This document shows, piece after piece, positions 36,763 to 44,760 of a stretch of 64,000 nt of DNA. Source of the DNA: Candidatus Epulonipiscium viviparus (GTDB lineage Bacteria > Bacillota > Clostridia > Lachnospirales > Cellulosilyticaceae). The notes below the pieces were generated by a model. The model saw only the letters and a list, made by a program, of their open reading frames with translations, ran no database searches and was not told where the DNA came from. The stretch covers positions 620,001-684,000 of the forward strand of contig NZ_CP117982.1 of the NCBI RefSeq assembly GCF_030708075.1, given 5' to 3'. Both the position numbers and the translations under genes were made by a program. Position 1 is the first letter of the stretch, and each line of letters begins with the position of its first letter.

Positions 36763-37104
36763 ATGAAGACAACGAAGCTAGCTCTAAAAGCGAAGGCTCA
36801 AAAACAGAAGGAAGCTAGGAAAAAATTTATAAAAAATTTCAAAAAAAAGTTGGCAACGAGAAAAGTAAAAAAAGTGATAATATCAATAATAATAGTTGGT
36901 ATTACGAATTTTGTTATATTTTTTGCAGAAGGTATGGCCGATGAAGCGGTGAGCGGCATAAAGGGGTACTTTGCAGGAGATGAGGAAGTTGCAGAAGATG
37001 AAGAGGTTATAGAAGGTGAAGAGGCTGAAGAAGATGAGGACGAATCTAAAAAAAAGAGTATGAAAGCTGATGATCTAATAAAAGAGGCGCTAAAAAGGAA
37101 GTAG
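36763..37104 (+). CDS. Single-pass membrane protein with basic N-terminus and acidic tail (C-terminal part of the repeat protein)
   Basis: This 113-residue piece has a strongly basic start (KLALKAKAQKQKEARKK), one membrane segment (VIISIIIVGITNFVIFFAEG, about 40-59) and an acidic tail rich in Glu and Asp ending in KEALKRK. AAAGGGAG eight bases before the ATG could allow independent translation, but the frame is open upstream for 220 bases and reads repeat-like sequence, so it is probably the anchor of the long protein. By the positive-inside rule the basic repeat side would be cytoplasmic. Function unknown. Confidence 0.6.
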   Translation: MKTTKLALKAKAQKQKEARKKFIKNFKKKLATRKVKKVIISIIIVGITNFVIFFAEGMADEAVSGIKGYFAGDEEVAEDEEVIEGEEAEEDEDESKKKSMKADDLIKEALKRK

Positions 37105-37131
37105 GAAAAAATTGTAAAAGGAGGCAGTGTA

Positions 37132-38511
37132 ATGAAATTATTGAGTAGAATGCTAATGTCTACTTTGGTGATAGCTATTGTGGCGGCAGCTTCTATGTAT
37201 GTATCAGATGGCGAAAACGCGGTGGGTAGGGAGACTATTAGAAGAGATACATATGTACTGAGTGGGCTTCAAGTAGATATTACTGGAGCTGCAGAAGTGG
37301 TAGAAAATGGAAATGAGACTGAAGGTGAGAATGGATTTGCAGATGTGATAAGTAAGTGGTATGACGATATCGTAAATGTAGTAAAAGGGTTTCAAGAAGA
37401 TATCGCCGCAGATGAGCAGATAGCAAGCGAGGATAATGGCGAGCTTCAAACGAATGTCTCAGGTGCAATGGAGGATCTGTATAACCAGGCAAAAGAGTTG
37501 TATGACAATATCGTAAATGCAGTAAAAAAAATGTATGACGATATCGCAAATGTAGTAAAAGGGTCTCAAGAAGATGTCGCCGCAGATGAGCAGATAGCAA
37601 GCGAGGATAATGGCGAGCTTCAAAGGAATGTCTCAGGTGCAATGGAGGATCTGTATAACCAGGTAAAAGAGTTGTATGACAATATCGTAAATGTAGTAAA
37701 AGGGTCTCAAGAAGATGTCGTCGCAGATGAGCAGATAGCAAGCGAGGATAATGGCGAGCTTCAAACGAATGTCTCAGGTGCAATGGAGGATCTGTATAAC
37801 CAGGCAAAAGAGTTGTATGACAATATCGTAAGTGCAGTAAAAGGGTTTCAAGAAGATGTCGTCGCAGATGAGCAGATAGCAAGCGAGGATAATGGCGAGC
37901 TTCAAACGAATGTCGCAGGTGCAATGGAGGATCTGTATAACAAGGTAAAAGAGGTATATTCAGGTATCGTAAATAAGATAAATGAGTTTTTTGTAGATAC
38001 TGATGAGATAGATGATGTGGATGAGACGAACGGGGTTAGCAGTTATGATGTGAGTGAACCGCGTAAGGAGAATATATATCAGGTGCAATTTTATGAAAGT
38101 TTTGCCAAAGAGGGTACATATGAAGATGCTGAAGAGGATGTAGTCACACTTTATGAGGATGTTGTATATAAGATAAGTGGATTTTATGAAAACTTTGATC
38201 AGGATACGTATGTACATGAGGATGTTGTAGTAGAGATAAATAACGTATATAAAGATATAGTATATAGGGTAGATGAGTTTTATGAAAAGTTTTATAAAGA
38301 TGCGTATATAGAAAGAGATGTGATTTACGCAGCGAATGAGCTATATGAGGATGCTATATTTGAGGTAGGCAACTTTTATCAGGGCGTTGTAGATGATGAG
38401 GCTATAGAGATGGCGATTGAGATCTACGATGCGGTGGTAAAGGAGATAATTGACAGCAGCATTGTGGGAGACGCAATAGGAATTGGATTGGTAAATAAAA
38501 TGAAGTTTTGA
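37132..38511 (+). CDS. Exported or membrane-anchored acidic coiled-coil repeat protein
   Basis: This 459-residue protein has an N-terminal hydrophobic segment (about 4-22) that is a signal peptide or anchor, followed by an acidic, helical protein. Four 47-residue units (37378-37974) read VVKGFQEDIAADEQIASEDN and then a coiled-coil stretch MEDLYNQAKELYDNIVN; an 11-residue insertion follows the first unit. The C-terminal third has looser repeats of the type LYEDVVYKISGFYENF. Unlike the upstream gene it is uninterrupted. AAAAGGAGG precedes the ATG and only 27 bases separate it from the upstream gene, so the basic repeat protein and this acidic one are probably made together and may interact. No family recognised. 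Confidence 0.75.
   Translation: MKLLSRMLMSTLVIAIVAAASMYVSDGENAVGRETIRRDTYVLSGLQVDITGAAEVVENGNETEGENGFADVISKWYDDIVNVVKGFQEDIAADEQIASEDNGELQTNVSGAMEDLYNQAKELYDNIVNAVKKMYDDIANVVKGSQEDVAADEQIASEDNGELQRNVSGAMEDLYNQVKELYDNIVNVVKGSQEDVVADEQIASEDNGELQTNVSGAMEDLYNQAKELYDNIVSAVKGFQEDVVADEQIASEDNGELQTNVAGAMEDLYNKVKEVYSGIVNKINEFFVDTDEIDDVDETNGVSSYDVSEPRKENIYQVQFYESFAKEGTYEDAEEDVVTLYEDVVYKISGFYENFDQDTYVHEDVVVEINNVYKDIVYRVDEFYEKFYKDAYIERDVIYAANELYEDAIFEVGNFYQGVVDDEAIEMAIEIYDAVVKEIIDSSIVGDAIGIGLVNKMKF
37378..37974 (+). repeat. Four tandem 141-bp coding repeats
   Basis: Units start at 37378, 37552, 37693 and 37834, nearly identical at the nucleotide level, with 33 extra bases after the first. All indels are multiples of three. 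Confidence 0.85.
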
Positions 38512-39301
38512 TAGAGAATATTGAAAATATTGAGAATAGAAATAGCACCAACCATATTGCTGGAAGGTGCTGTTTTAGTTTATACTTTTTCTCGCACGGT
38601 GATTGCCTGCTGGATATAATGCTTCCTGCAATATTTTCCAATTCACTTGGAAAGCCCTCTGGTGGGGAATACACATTGATGCCGATTCCTAAAATCACAT
38701 ATTCGGAGGTATTATTTTCGAGACTAAAAGAGCTTTGAGTTAGAATGCCACATATTTTTTTGTTGTTTAAGTAGATATCATTGACCCATTTGATTTTGGG
38801 AGAAAGATTAAAAATTTTGGTAATTGCTTTACAGACGGCCACTCCAGCCATTGCGGTTACAAAGTTGACTGTATTGCTATCGTTTGGTTTTAGAAGTACA
38901 CTAAAATATATGCCAGAGTTTTTTGGAGAGAAGAAAGTTCTACCAACTCTGCCCATTCCGGCTTCTTGAGCATTTGCAATGATAACGAGCCCTTCGGGTT
39001 CAGCGTAGCGCTGCTTTAAAAGTAGGTTGGTAGAGGAAACTACATCATAGCATTCGATATTAAACATTGAGGGCTCCAAAAGATATTGCGATATAATTTC
39101 GCTATTTAGAATATCGTTTTGTGGGTCAAGTCGATAGCCTTTGTTTCGTATGGCATCGATCGTGTAGCCATCATTTTTGAGAGAATTAATATATTTCCAA
39201 ATTGCAGTTCGAGATACACCTAATTGATGAGCAAGAAATTCGCCAGATAGATACTGTTCTTGGTTATTGCTTAATATTTTAATTAGATCATTTTTTGTCA
39301 T
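38402..39301 (-). CDS. birA: Biotin protein ligase/repressor BirA, C-terminally truncated
   Basis: Biotin-[acetyl-CoA carboxylase] ligase attaches biotin to its carrier and represses biotin genes. The N-terminal winged helix (about 1-60; LAHQLGVSRTAIWKYIN) and most of the catalytic domain are present: GMGRVGRTFFSPKNSGIYFS (biotin loop), KWVNDIYLNNKKICGIL and GIGINV. Homology stops near residue 235 (NIAGSIISS); about 60 unrelated residues follow, read through the terminator and the 3' end of the neighbouring opposite-strand gene. Full-length BirA has about 320-325 residues, so the end of the catalytic domain and the C-terminal SH3-like domain are missing. The ATG at 39301 follows GAGGTG. Activity is doubtful, but DNA binding may survive. 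Confidence 0.8.
   Translation of the reverse strand: MTKNDLIKILSNNQEQYLSGEFLAHQLGVSRTAIWKYINSLKNDGYTIDAIRNKGYRLDPQNDILNSEIISQYLLEPSMFNIECYDVVSSTNLLLKQRYAEPEGLVIIANAQEAGMGRVGRTFFSPKNSGIYFSVLLKPNDSNTVNFVTAMAGVAVCKAITKIFNLSPKIKWVNDIYLNNKKICGILTQSSFSLENNTSEYVILGIGINVYSPPEGFPSELENIAGSIISSRQSPCEKKYKLKQHLPAIWLVLFLFSIFSIFSIKTSFYLPIQFLLRLPQCCCQLSPLPPHRRSQSPSL
38544..38580 (+). terminator. Terminator after the acidic coiled-coil gene
   Basis: AGCACC (38544-38549) pairs with GGTGCT (38566-38571), followed by GTTTTAGTTT. It lies inside the non-homologous end of birA. Confidence 0.55.
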
Positions 39302-39320
39302 TAATATCACCTCGATTTAC

Positions 39321-39349
39321 AGTATAATATAAAAGAAAGCGATTGTCAA
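39321..39349 (-). promoter_or_regulatory. Sigma-A promoter of birA
   Basis: On the minus strand TTGACA (39344-39349), a 17-base spacer and TATACT (39321-39326). The -35 box lies inside one arm of the BirA-type operator. Confidence 0.85.
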
Positions 39350-39376
39350 CCAAGAGTAGGACAACTGGTTGACAAT
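39342..39376. promoter_or_regulatory. BirA-type biotin operator
   Basis: ATTGTCAACC (39342-39351), 15 bases, then GGTTGACAAT (39367-39376): two perfect 10-base arms. The arrangement matches the known BirA site pattern of TTGT-AACC and GGTT-ACAA half-sites with about 15 bases between. It overlaps the birA -35 box, pointing to autoregulation, and also lies upstream of the divergent PRD regulator. Confidence 0.8.
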
Positions 39377-39395
39377 TGCAAACATATGCTCTCCC

Positions 39396-39424
39396 TTGAA
39401 GAGTGATAAATTTCTTAGTAAGAT
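39396..39424 (+). promoter_or_regulatory. Possible promoter of the PRD regulator
   Basis: TTGAAG (39396-39401), a 17-base spacer and TAAGAT (39419-39424) lie about 34 bases before the ATG at 39458; the -10 match is weak. Confidence 0.4.
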
Positions 39425-39457
39425 TGTAGTTACTACAGTAGATTAGGAGTGGCGACA

Positions 39458-41206
39458 ATGAATAAGCGTATCGTAAAAATAATGCAAATATTAGCAAAGA
39501 AGAATATGACATTAGATATGTTGGCAGAAAAATATGGTGTAACTACCAGAACAATACGCAATGATATTAATATTATAAATGAGTTATTGTATAAATATGA
39601 GTTAAATACTTTGGAGCTAAAAAATGGAGGTATTATAGTAGTTGCGACGGACTTTGCAAAAATATTAAAATGTATAGATAAAGATTTTTATGTATACAGA
39701 TTATCGAAGACCGAAAGAGTTTTGATGGCTATTGCTTTGATTGTAGATATTAGAGAATATATAACCTTGGCAACTGTGGCAGAAATTTTATGTGTTAGTA
39801 GAGCAACAATTATAAATGATTTGATCGATATAAAAAAAGTAGCTATCTCATATGGCATTACTATTAATTCATATCGCCATAAAGGTCTAATAGCAGATGG
39901 TACTGAATTTGATAAACGATGGTTTTTGGTGAAAGTAAATAGCAGCTATAGTTTTATGAATAGCTTTATTTCGTCTGATGTAATTAAAAAGATGATAGCA
40001 GAAATTTTATATGAAATAGAACATACGCATAAAAAATTTTTGATGGAAAGAGCTCAAAGTAGTATTTATCAATATTTATGCGTGATGTTGAAACGAAATT
40101 TGAGAGGATATTATATAGAAGAAAAAGTGGAAGCGGTTCAAGAATATATAGTATTGGCAGAGGATATTATTCGAGGTATTTTACAATATAATGAAGTAGA
40201 ATATAAGATAGGTGAAGTTTATTACCTGAGTGTATTATTATCAAAATGTAGATATATGGAAAATCAAACATTTAATGTAGATTCTGTTAAAATTCAGATT
40301 ATCGCACGAAAGTTTATAAGTAAGATTTCTGAAGTACTTGATATCAACTTAAATAATGATTACAACTTTTTTAATAATTTATCAGCTCATTTGGAATATA
40401 TGCTGATGTCCGAATTGATACCTTATGCTGATAATACTGCAATAGCAGAAGTGATAGAAGAAAATGTTGCTGTGTTAGAGGCAGTAAAAGAATGTTTGGA
40501 TGTATTTGAGAATTATAGTGATCGTATATTGCTTAATACAGAAATAGACTATATAACGATACATGTATGTACTGCTATTGAACAGAATAACAATAAAATG
40601 GAAAAATTGGAAAAAGAAATTAATCTAAATGAAGTGTTAGTAATTATTAGTACTATTATAGAAAGATACTCTGTGTCAAAAGCCGAAATAGTGATGCCAG
40701 AAATAGAAAAAGAGCTGACACAATATTTTGGTAAGACCTCTCCGAGATTACAAGAGTTGTTGTCAGCTGATCACATTAGGGTGGATATAGTGTGTAGAGA
40801 TTGGAAAGATGCGATATGGAAGTCTGCAGAAATATTGTTGAATAAAAAGTATATAGATGAGAAATACATTTATGCTATGATAAATAATATAGAGAAAAAT
40901 GGTCCATATATTGTGATAGCACCTGGATTTGCATTGCCTCATGAATCAATAGACAAAGGAACATTTAAAGTAGGAATGAGTTTAATTCGGCTGGCAGAAG
41001 GAGTAAATTTTGGAGCTGAAGAATTGGATCCTGTGAAATTTGTATGTTGTCTTAGTGCAATAGATTCTATTACGCATCTAAAAGCTTTTTTTAATCTAAT
41101 AAATTTATTAACATTAAAAGAATTTAGAGATGACTTAAGTATTGCTGGCTCTGCAACAGAAATATTTGATATAATAAAAAGATATGAAAATAATATAAAA
41201 TACTAA
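39458..41206 (+). CDS. PRD-containing PTS transcriptional activator (LicR/MtlR/ManR type)
   Basis: This 582-residue regulator has two N-terminal helix-turn-helix domains (LDMLAEKYGVTTRTIRNDINI; VAEILCVSRATIINDLID), two PTS-regulated PRD domains (about 180-400) whose histidines are phosphorylated by PTS proteins, and a C-terminal EIIA-type domain with ALPHES (His near 494). There is no RNA-binding CAT domain, so it acts on DNA and not as an antiterminator. The ATG at 39458 follows AGGAGTG; a GTG at 39449 overlaps that site. It lies immediately upstream of the galactitol-type PTS genes and should activate them in response to substrate and phosphorylation state. Confidence 0.92.
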   Translation: MNKRIVKIMQILAKKNMTLDMLAEKYGVTTRTIRNDINIINELLYKYELNTLELKNGGIIVVATDFAKILKCIDKDFYVYRLSKTERVLMAIALIVDIREYITLATVAEILCVSRATIINDLIDIKKVAISYGITINSYRHKGLIADGTEFDKRWFLVKVNSSYSFMNSFISSDVIKKMIAEILYEIEHTHKKFLMERAQSSIYQYLCVMLKRNLRGYYIEEKVEAVQEYIVLAEDIIRGILQYNEVEYKIGEVYYLSVLLSKCRYMENQTFNVDSVKIQIIARKFISKISEVLDINLNNDYNFFNNLSAHLEYMLMSELIPYADNTAIAEVIEENVAVLEAVKECLDVFENYSDRILLNTEIDYITIHVCTAIEQNNNKMEKLEKEINLNEVLVIISTIIERYSVSKAEIVMPEIEKELTQYFGKTSPRLQELLSADHIRVDIVCRDWKDAIWKSAEILLNKKYIDEKYIYAMINNIEKNGPYIVIAPGFALPHESIDKGTFKVGMSLIRLAEGVNFGAEELDPVKFVCCLSAIDSITHLKAFFNLINLLTLKEFRDDLSIAGSATEIFDIIKRYENNIKY

Positions 41207-41335
41207 AATTATACAAATAAAAAATCAAATTTATTGTATAAGTATAGAAATTTTCATAAATAATGAAGCAACTTAAACTTTTCTAAAGACAAAATGTATG
41301 TTACCATATTTATATAGACGAAAGGAGGTAGGTAG

Positions 41336-41821
41336 ATGATATGGGAAGAGTTAGAAAATAACTTGGTTCATATATCAGTAGACTTGGTTCATATATCAGT
41401 AGACGCAACAACGATGGAAGAGGTTATGCAAAAGGTAGGAAAAACTTTTGTTGATACAGGATATTGTAAAGAGACATTTATAGAAGCGTTGATTGCAAGA
41501 GAAAAAGAATTTCCTACAGGGTTGGATATTGATGGCATAGGGGTGGCAATTCCGCATACAGATATTAGTCATGTCAATAGGGCTGCCGTGGCTGTTGCAA
41601 CGCTTAAAAAATCGGTAACATTTGTGCAAATGGGGACAGATGATGAATTTGTACAGGTGAGACTAGTGTTTATGCTAGCCATTGATAATCCAGATGCTCA
41701 CCTCGATAAATTGGAGGCAATAGTGGCTATTATTCAAGATAGAGAGATACTAGAAAAACTATTAAAATCTAAAAATAAAATAGAAATTGTAGAAATTATA
41801 AAAGCAAAGGAGCTAAAGTAA
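41336..41821 (+). CDS. gatA: PTS galactitol-type EIIA component
   Basis: This 161-residue cytoplasmic phosphocarrier of a galactitol-family PTS has H74 in VAIPHTDI as the phosphorylated residue, within the EIIA-2 fold. AAAGGAGG precedes the ATG. Near the N-terminus seven residues (LVHISVD) are doubled by an exact 21-bp tandem duplication (41365-41406), an in-frame and probably recent event outside the core. The EIIB gene starts directly after the stop. The substrate could be galactitol or a related polyol or hexose. Confidence 0.92.
   Translation: MIWEELENNLVHISVDLVHISVDATTMEEVMQKVGKTFVDTGYCKETFIEALIAREKEFPTGLDIDGIGVAIPHTDISHVNRAAVAVATLKKSVTFVQMGTDDEFVQVRLVFMLAIDNPDAHLDKLEAIVAIIQDREILEKLLKSKNKIEIVEIIKAKELK
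41365..41406 (+). repeat. Exact 21-bp tandem duplication inside gatA
   Basis: Two identical 21-base copies, TTGGTTCATATATCAGTAGA plus C, adjacent and in frame. Confidence 0.9.
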
Positions 41822-42103
41822 ATGAAAATTAAAGTAATCGTAGCTTGTGGAGGCGCCGTGGCAACATCGACAGTGGCAGCAAATAAAGTAGTGGAATTAG
41901 GAAAAAAAAATGGCATAGATATTGATATTTGCCAGGTTCGAATTTCAGAAATTGAATCAAATTTATCTGGTGCAAAACTGATTGTAACCACTTCGAATGT
42001 CAAAAGAGATTATGGAATCCCATTGGTTAAAGGTATGCCGTTTATTTCGGGAATTGGTATTGAAAAAACTGAGAAAATTATTTTGGATATACTACAAAAC
42101 TAA
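41822..42103 (+). CDS. gatB: PTS galactitol-type EIIB component
   Basis: This 93-residue cytoplasmic phosphotransfer domain has C9 in VACGGAVATST as the phosphorylated cysteine of the P-loop, matching GatB-type EIIB. It passes phosphate from EIIA to the sugar in EIIC. It starts at the base after the EIIA stop, with AAAGGAGC as its ribosome site, and the EIIC gene follows after 15 bases. Confidence 0.93.
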   Translation: MKIKVIVACGGAVATSTVAANKVVELGKKNGIDIDICQVRISEIESNLSGAKLIVTTSNVKRDYGIPLVKGMPFISGIGIEKTEKIILDILQN

Positions 42104-42118
42104 GAAAGGAATGAGATT

Positions 42119-43480
42119 ATGTGGGAGGGTATAGAAACAGGGATTAATTATATTGTTGATATGGGTGCATCTGTTATGCTTCCAATTGTTATTGCCATCC
42201 TTAGTGTACTAATTGGAGTTAAGGTAGGAAAAGCAATACGCGCAGGTTTAATGATAGGTGTAGGATTTGTGGGACTGGGTTTGATAGTGGATTTAATGAA
42301 CTCGCAGTTAGGGCCCGCGGCGGCGGCGATGTCGGAGCGATTTGGTTTATCTCTGAGCGTAATTGATATAGGCTGGCCAGGAGCATCTCCTATGACTTGG
42401 GCTTCAGAAATAGCAACGATTGCTATCCCGCTTGCAATAGTGGTAAACATTGTGATGCTAACATTTAAACTTACAAAAACCGTTAATATAGATATATGGA
42501 ACATTTGGCATATGACATTCACTGGTGCTATTGCTTATGTAGTGACAGGAAATTTTTGGATTGGGATATTGGGAGTTATAGTTCATGCAGCAATAGCATA
42601 TAAATTGGGAGATCTGTGGGCTCCAATGATGGTAGATTATTTTGAATTGGATGGAATAACAGTGCCTCATGGAACATCTGCTTATATGGCACCTATCGCT
42701 TGTGTGGTAGACGAAATAATAGAGAGAATTCCCGGGCTAAATAAAATTGATATTACAGCAGATATACTCCAAGAAAAAGTGGGTATACTAGGAGAGCCGA
42801 TTACAATAGGCGCAATATTGGGAACAGGCGTTGGATTTTTAGCAGGATATTCTGCTCAAGAAGCATTGCCATTGGGTGTGCAGATGTCGGCAGTAATGGT
42901 ATTGATGCCGAAAGTTGTAAAATGTATTATGGAGGGTTTGCTTCCGATATCAGATCGTGCAAAAGAAATTATGACAAAAAAGTTTGGGAATTCAGAATTT
43001 TACATAGGATTAGATCCTGCAATATTGTTAGGAGATCCGCAAGTGATAACAGCTGGTCTAATTTTTATGCCACTAACACTTTTAATCGCCGTATTAGTGC
43101 CTGGAAACAGAGTTATGCCATTTGGTGATTTAGCAACTATCGGATTTTTTATTGCAATAGCTGTTGCAGTGCATAAGGGAAATATTTTTCGTACCCTATT
43201 TTCGGGTTCACTAATTATGTATATGACAATATGGATTGCAAATCAAACAATACCATGGATGACGGCACTGGCAACATCTACAGGAAGTACTGATGGAACT
43301 CATATGATAGCAGCATTGGATCAAGGTGGAAGTCCAATAACATATATTTTTACGCAGTTATTTACGTTTGAAAATATAATAGGAATGATTGTAATCGCTG
43401 TGATATATATTGGAAGTTGCTATGTTGCGATTAAGTGTTCCAAAAAACGAATGGCGGCAGTAAATGAACAAGAAGAATAA
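42119..43480 (+). CDS. gatC: PTS galactitol-type EIIC permease
   Basis: This 453-residue membrane component imports and positions the sugar for phosphorylation. It has many hydrophobic segments and closely follows GatC-type proteins, for example VGFVGLGLIVDLMN near residue 55 and GLDPAILLGDPQVI near 300. AAGAAAGGA precedes the ATG. It is the last gene of the three-component operon and is followed by a strong terminator. A sugar-phosphate dehydrogenase or aldolase is not adjacent, so the downstream metabolism lies elsewhere. Confidence 0.94.
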   Translation: MWEGIETGINYIVDMGASVMLPIVIAILSVLIGVKVGKAIRAGLMIGVGFVGLGLIVDLMNSQLGPAAAAMSERFGLSLSVIDIGWPGASPMTWASEIATIAIPLAIVVNIVMLTFKLTKTVNIDIWNIWHMTFTGAIAYVVTGNFWIGILGVIVHAAIAYKLGDLWAPMMVDYFELDGITVPHGTSAYMAPIACVVDEIIERIPGLNKIDITADILQEKVGILGEPITIGAILGTGVGFLAGYSAQEALPLGVQMSAVMVLMPKVVKCIMEGLLPISDRAKEIMTKKFGNSEFYIGLDPAILLGDPQVITAGLIFMPLTLLIAVLVPGNRVMPFGDLATIGFFIAIAVAVHKGNIFRTLFSGSLIMYMTIWIANQTIPWMTALATSTGSTDGTHMIAALDQGGSPITYIFTQLFTFENIIGMIVIAVIYIGSCYVAIKCSKKRMAAVNEQEE

Positions 43481-43482
43481 TG

Positions 43483-43508
43483 AGGACTACTAGCAATAGT
43501 CCTTTTTT
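43483..43508 (+). terminator. Intrinsic terminator of the PTS operon
   Basis: AGGACTA (43483-43489) pairs with TAGTCCT (43497-43503), loop of seven, then TTTTTT. Confidence 0.9.
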
Positions 43509-43512
43509 TGCG

Positions 43513-44664
43513 TTAAATATGAGCATTGGTTGCGCTAGGAATATAAGGAGGAATATGGCAAACGTTGAGGTTGGGTTTTGTATCGATGTAATTCATTAAA
43601 ATTTGTTCTGCCTTGATAGCACCGAGAATGGGGTAGGTCTTTGCAAGGGCATTGAAGTCAGCTTTTACTTTTGCGGCAGAAAGGTCGTCGCGTTTGTATA
43701 GTAAATAATAGGCATATAAGATGCGTTTACTACTGAGATGATTTTGCTTTAGATGCGATGAAACAGCGGCGTAGAGGTTGTCGGTTTCTTCGTTTTCGGT
43801 TGCAATGCTAACGGTGCCATCTGCTATGGTGGTTAAAGTTCTATTGCCTGTGACGATATCGAGAAATAGTAACTCTTTCAGATACTCAAAATGTATAACC
43901 GTAGGTAAAGTATATTCGTATTTACTCATCTTGTTAAACTCACTTCTAATGGCATCGAACTGTAGCCGCTCGTAATATGCCGCGATTTCGGTAAATTTTA
44001 ATGCTAGCTTAGTAACATTAGAATAATCTACTGGGGAAAGAATTGTGACAGGATGGGCTGCTAAAAATTCGCTTAGCAGGGCGCCATGTGTATGCGCTGT
44101 GAGAGATGTTAGATTTTGATAATAAGCAAGCTTATTTTCTGGTGAATGGTATACGGTTGTAAGTAGCCTGCCATCATTAGCTATGTTGAGGTTTAGAGGT
44201 ATTCCGTTTAGAGTAGCAAATATGATTCCGATGACTATGGCAGAGACGCAAAATATGATTGCATATATATTGGTGACAAAAAACAGTAGTGCAACAAAAG
44301 CAAGGCTCGTAATTATGTTGGCAAGAACTCCTCCAAATAAGTATAGGAAAAAACTGGTTTTTTCAACGCTATTGCGAGGACACATTTGGCAAAATCCGGC
44401 AGCACCGGCTAGGCTAAATGTTTTGATCTTTAAGCCATCGGGATATTTATATATAGCAAGAGAGCATAGGCTTATAGAAACAAACTTAAAGCCTGTAAGC
44501 AAAGCAAAAACTAGATGTCCTAATTCGTGAGCGATAGTATGTAGCAAGATGGTGGATGCGATAAGTAATAAAACGAGTAGATAGTTTAAGCCAGAAAATA
44601 ATATGGCAGCGCCCAGCGCCACGCCGAGTGCGATAAAAAGCAACGAAAATAAGAATTTTTTCAT
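43513..44664 (-). CDS. M50-family membrane metallopeptidase-like protein
   Basis: This 383-residue membrane protein has the zinc motif HELGH (H46, E47, H50) inside a hydrophobic segment and a possible third ligand D164 in NIANDGRLL, the pattern of site-2 type intramembrane proteases. About five or six membrane segments occupy residues 1-160; the C-terminal 220 residues are soluble and helical, resembling a repeat or TPR-like domain. CGGAGG precedes the ATG. The substrate is unknown; no anti-sigma factor gene is adjacent. The PDZ domain of RseP-type members is absent. Confidence 0.8.
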   Translation of the reverse strand: MKKFLFSLLFIALGVALGAAILFSGLNYLLVLLLIASTILLHTIAHELGHLVFALLTGFKFVSISLCSLAIYKYPDGLKIKTFSLAGAAGFCQMCPRNSVEKTSFFLYLFGGVLANIITSLAFVALLFFVTNIYAIIFCVSAIVIGIIFATLNGIPLNLNIANDGRLLTTVYHSPENKLAYYQNLTSLTAHTHGALLSEFLAAHPVTILSPVDYSNVTKLALKFTEIAAYYERLQFDAIRSEFNKMSKYEYTLPTVIHFEYLKELLFLDIVTGNRTLTTIADGTVSIATENEETDNLYAAVSSHLKQNHLSSKRILYAYYLLYKRDDLSAAKVKADFNALAKTYPILGAIKAEQILMNYIDTKPNLNVCHIPPYIPSATNAHI

Positions 44665-44690
44665 GTGATTCCTCCGTAATATTATAATAT

Positions 44691-44716
44691 AAAAAACCTA
44701 CAACCCAACATAGGCT
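44691..44716 (-). terminator. Terminator of metG
   Basis: On the minus strand AGCCTA pairs with TAGGTT (one G-T pair) around a 10-base loop and runs into TTTTTTATATT. Confidence 0.65.
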
Positions 44717-44760
44717 GCAAGTTTTATTATATCGTACAATGAATCGTTGAGCAATATTAT

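Larger units (their letters stand above)
34612..37104 (+). pseudogene. 29-residue-repeat membrane protein, interrupted by frameshifts
   Basis: TTGGAGG precedes an ATG at 34612 that begins MNFKENFKENVKKAESNTAK. The reading frame then enters about twenty 87-bp units coding for GKATESGAAGKTPAES plus NAAKAPAFANLKM, rich in Lys, Ala and Pro and probably disordered. Single-base gains and losses shift the frame near 35045, 35299, 35335, 35595-35640 and 36490-36525. From about 36541 the frame is again open, still shows repeat-like words (AKASAFANPK, KKATKSGA, ISFANLKG) and runs directly into the membrane segment and acidic tail ending at 37104. I therefore read it as one original gene of about 830 codons. 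The shifts may be genuine decay, phase variation or uncorrected sequencing errors. No family is recognised. Confidence 0.6.

Noticed and set aside
37280-37924. 214-residue minus-strand frame rich in Leu, His and Arg
   Set aside because: It mirrors the 141-bp repeats of the real plus-strand gene and lacks a ribosome site.
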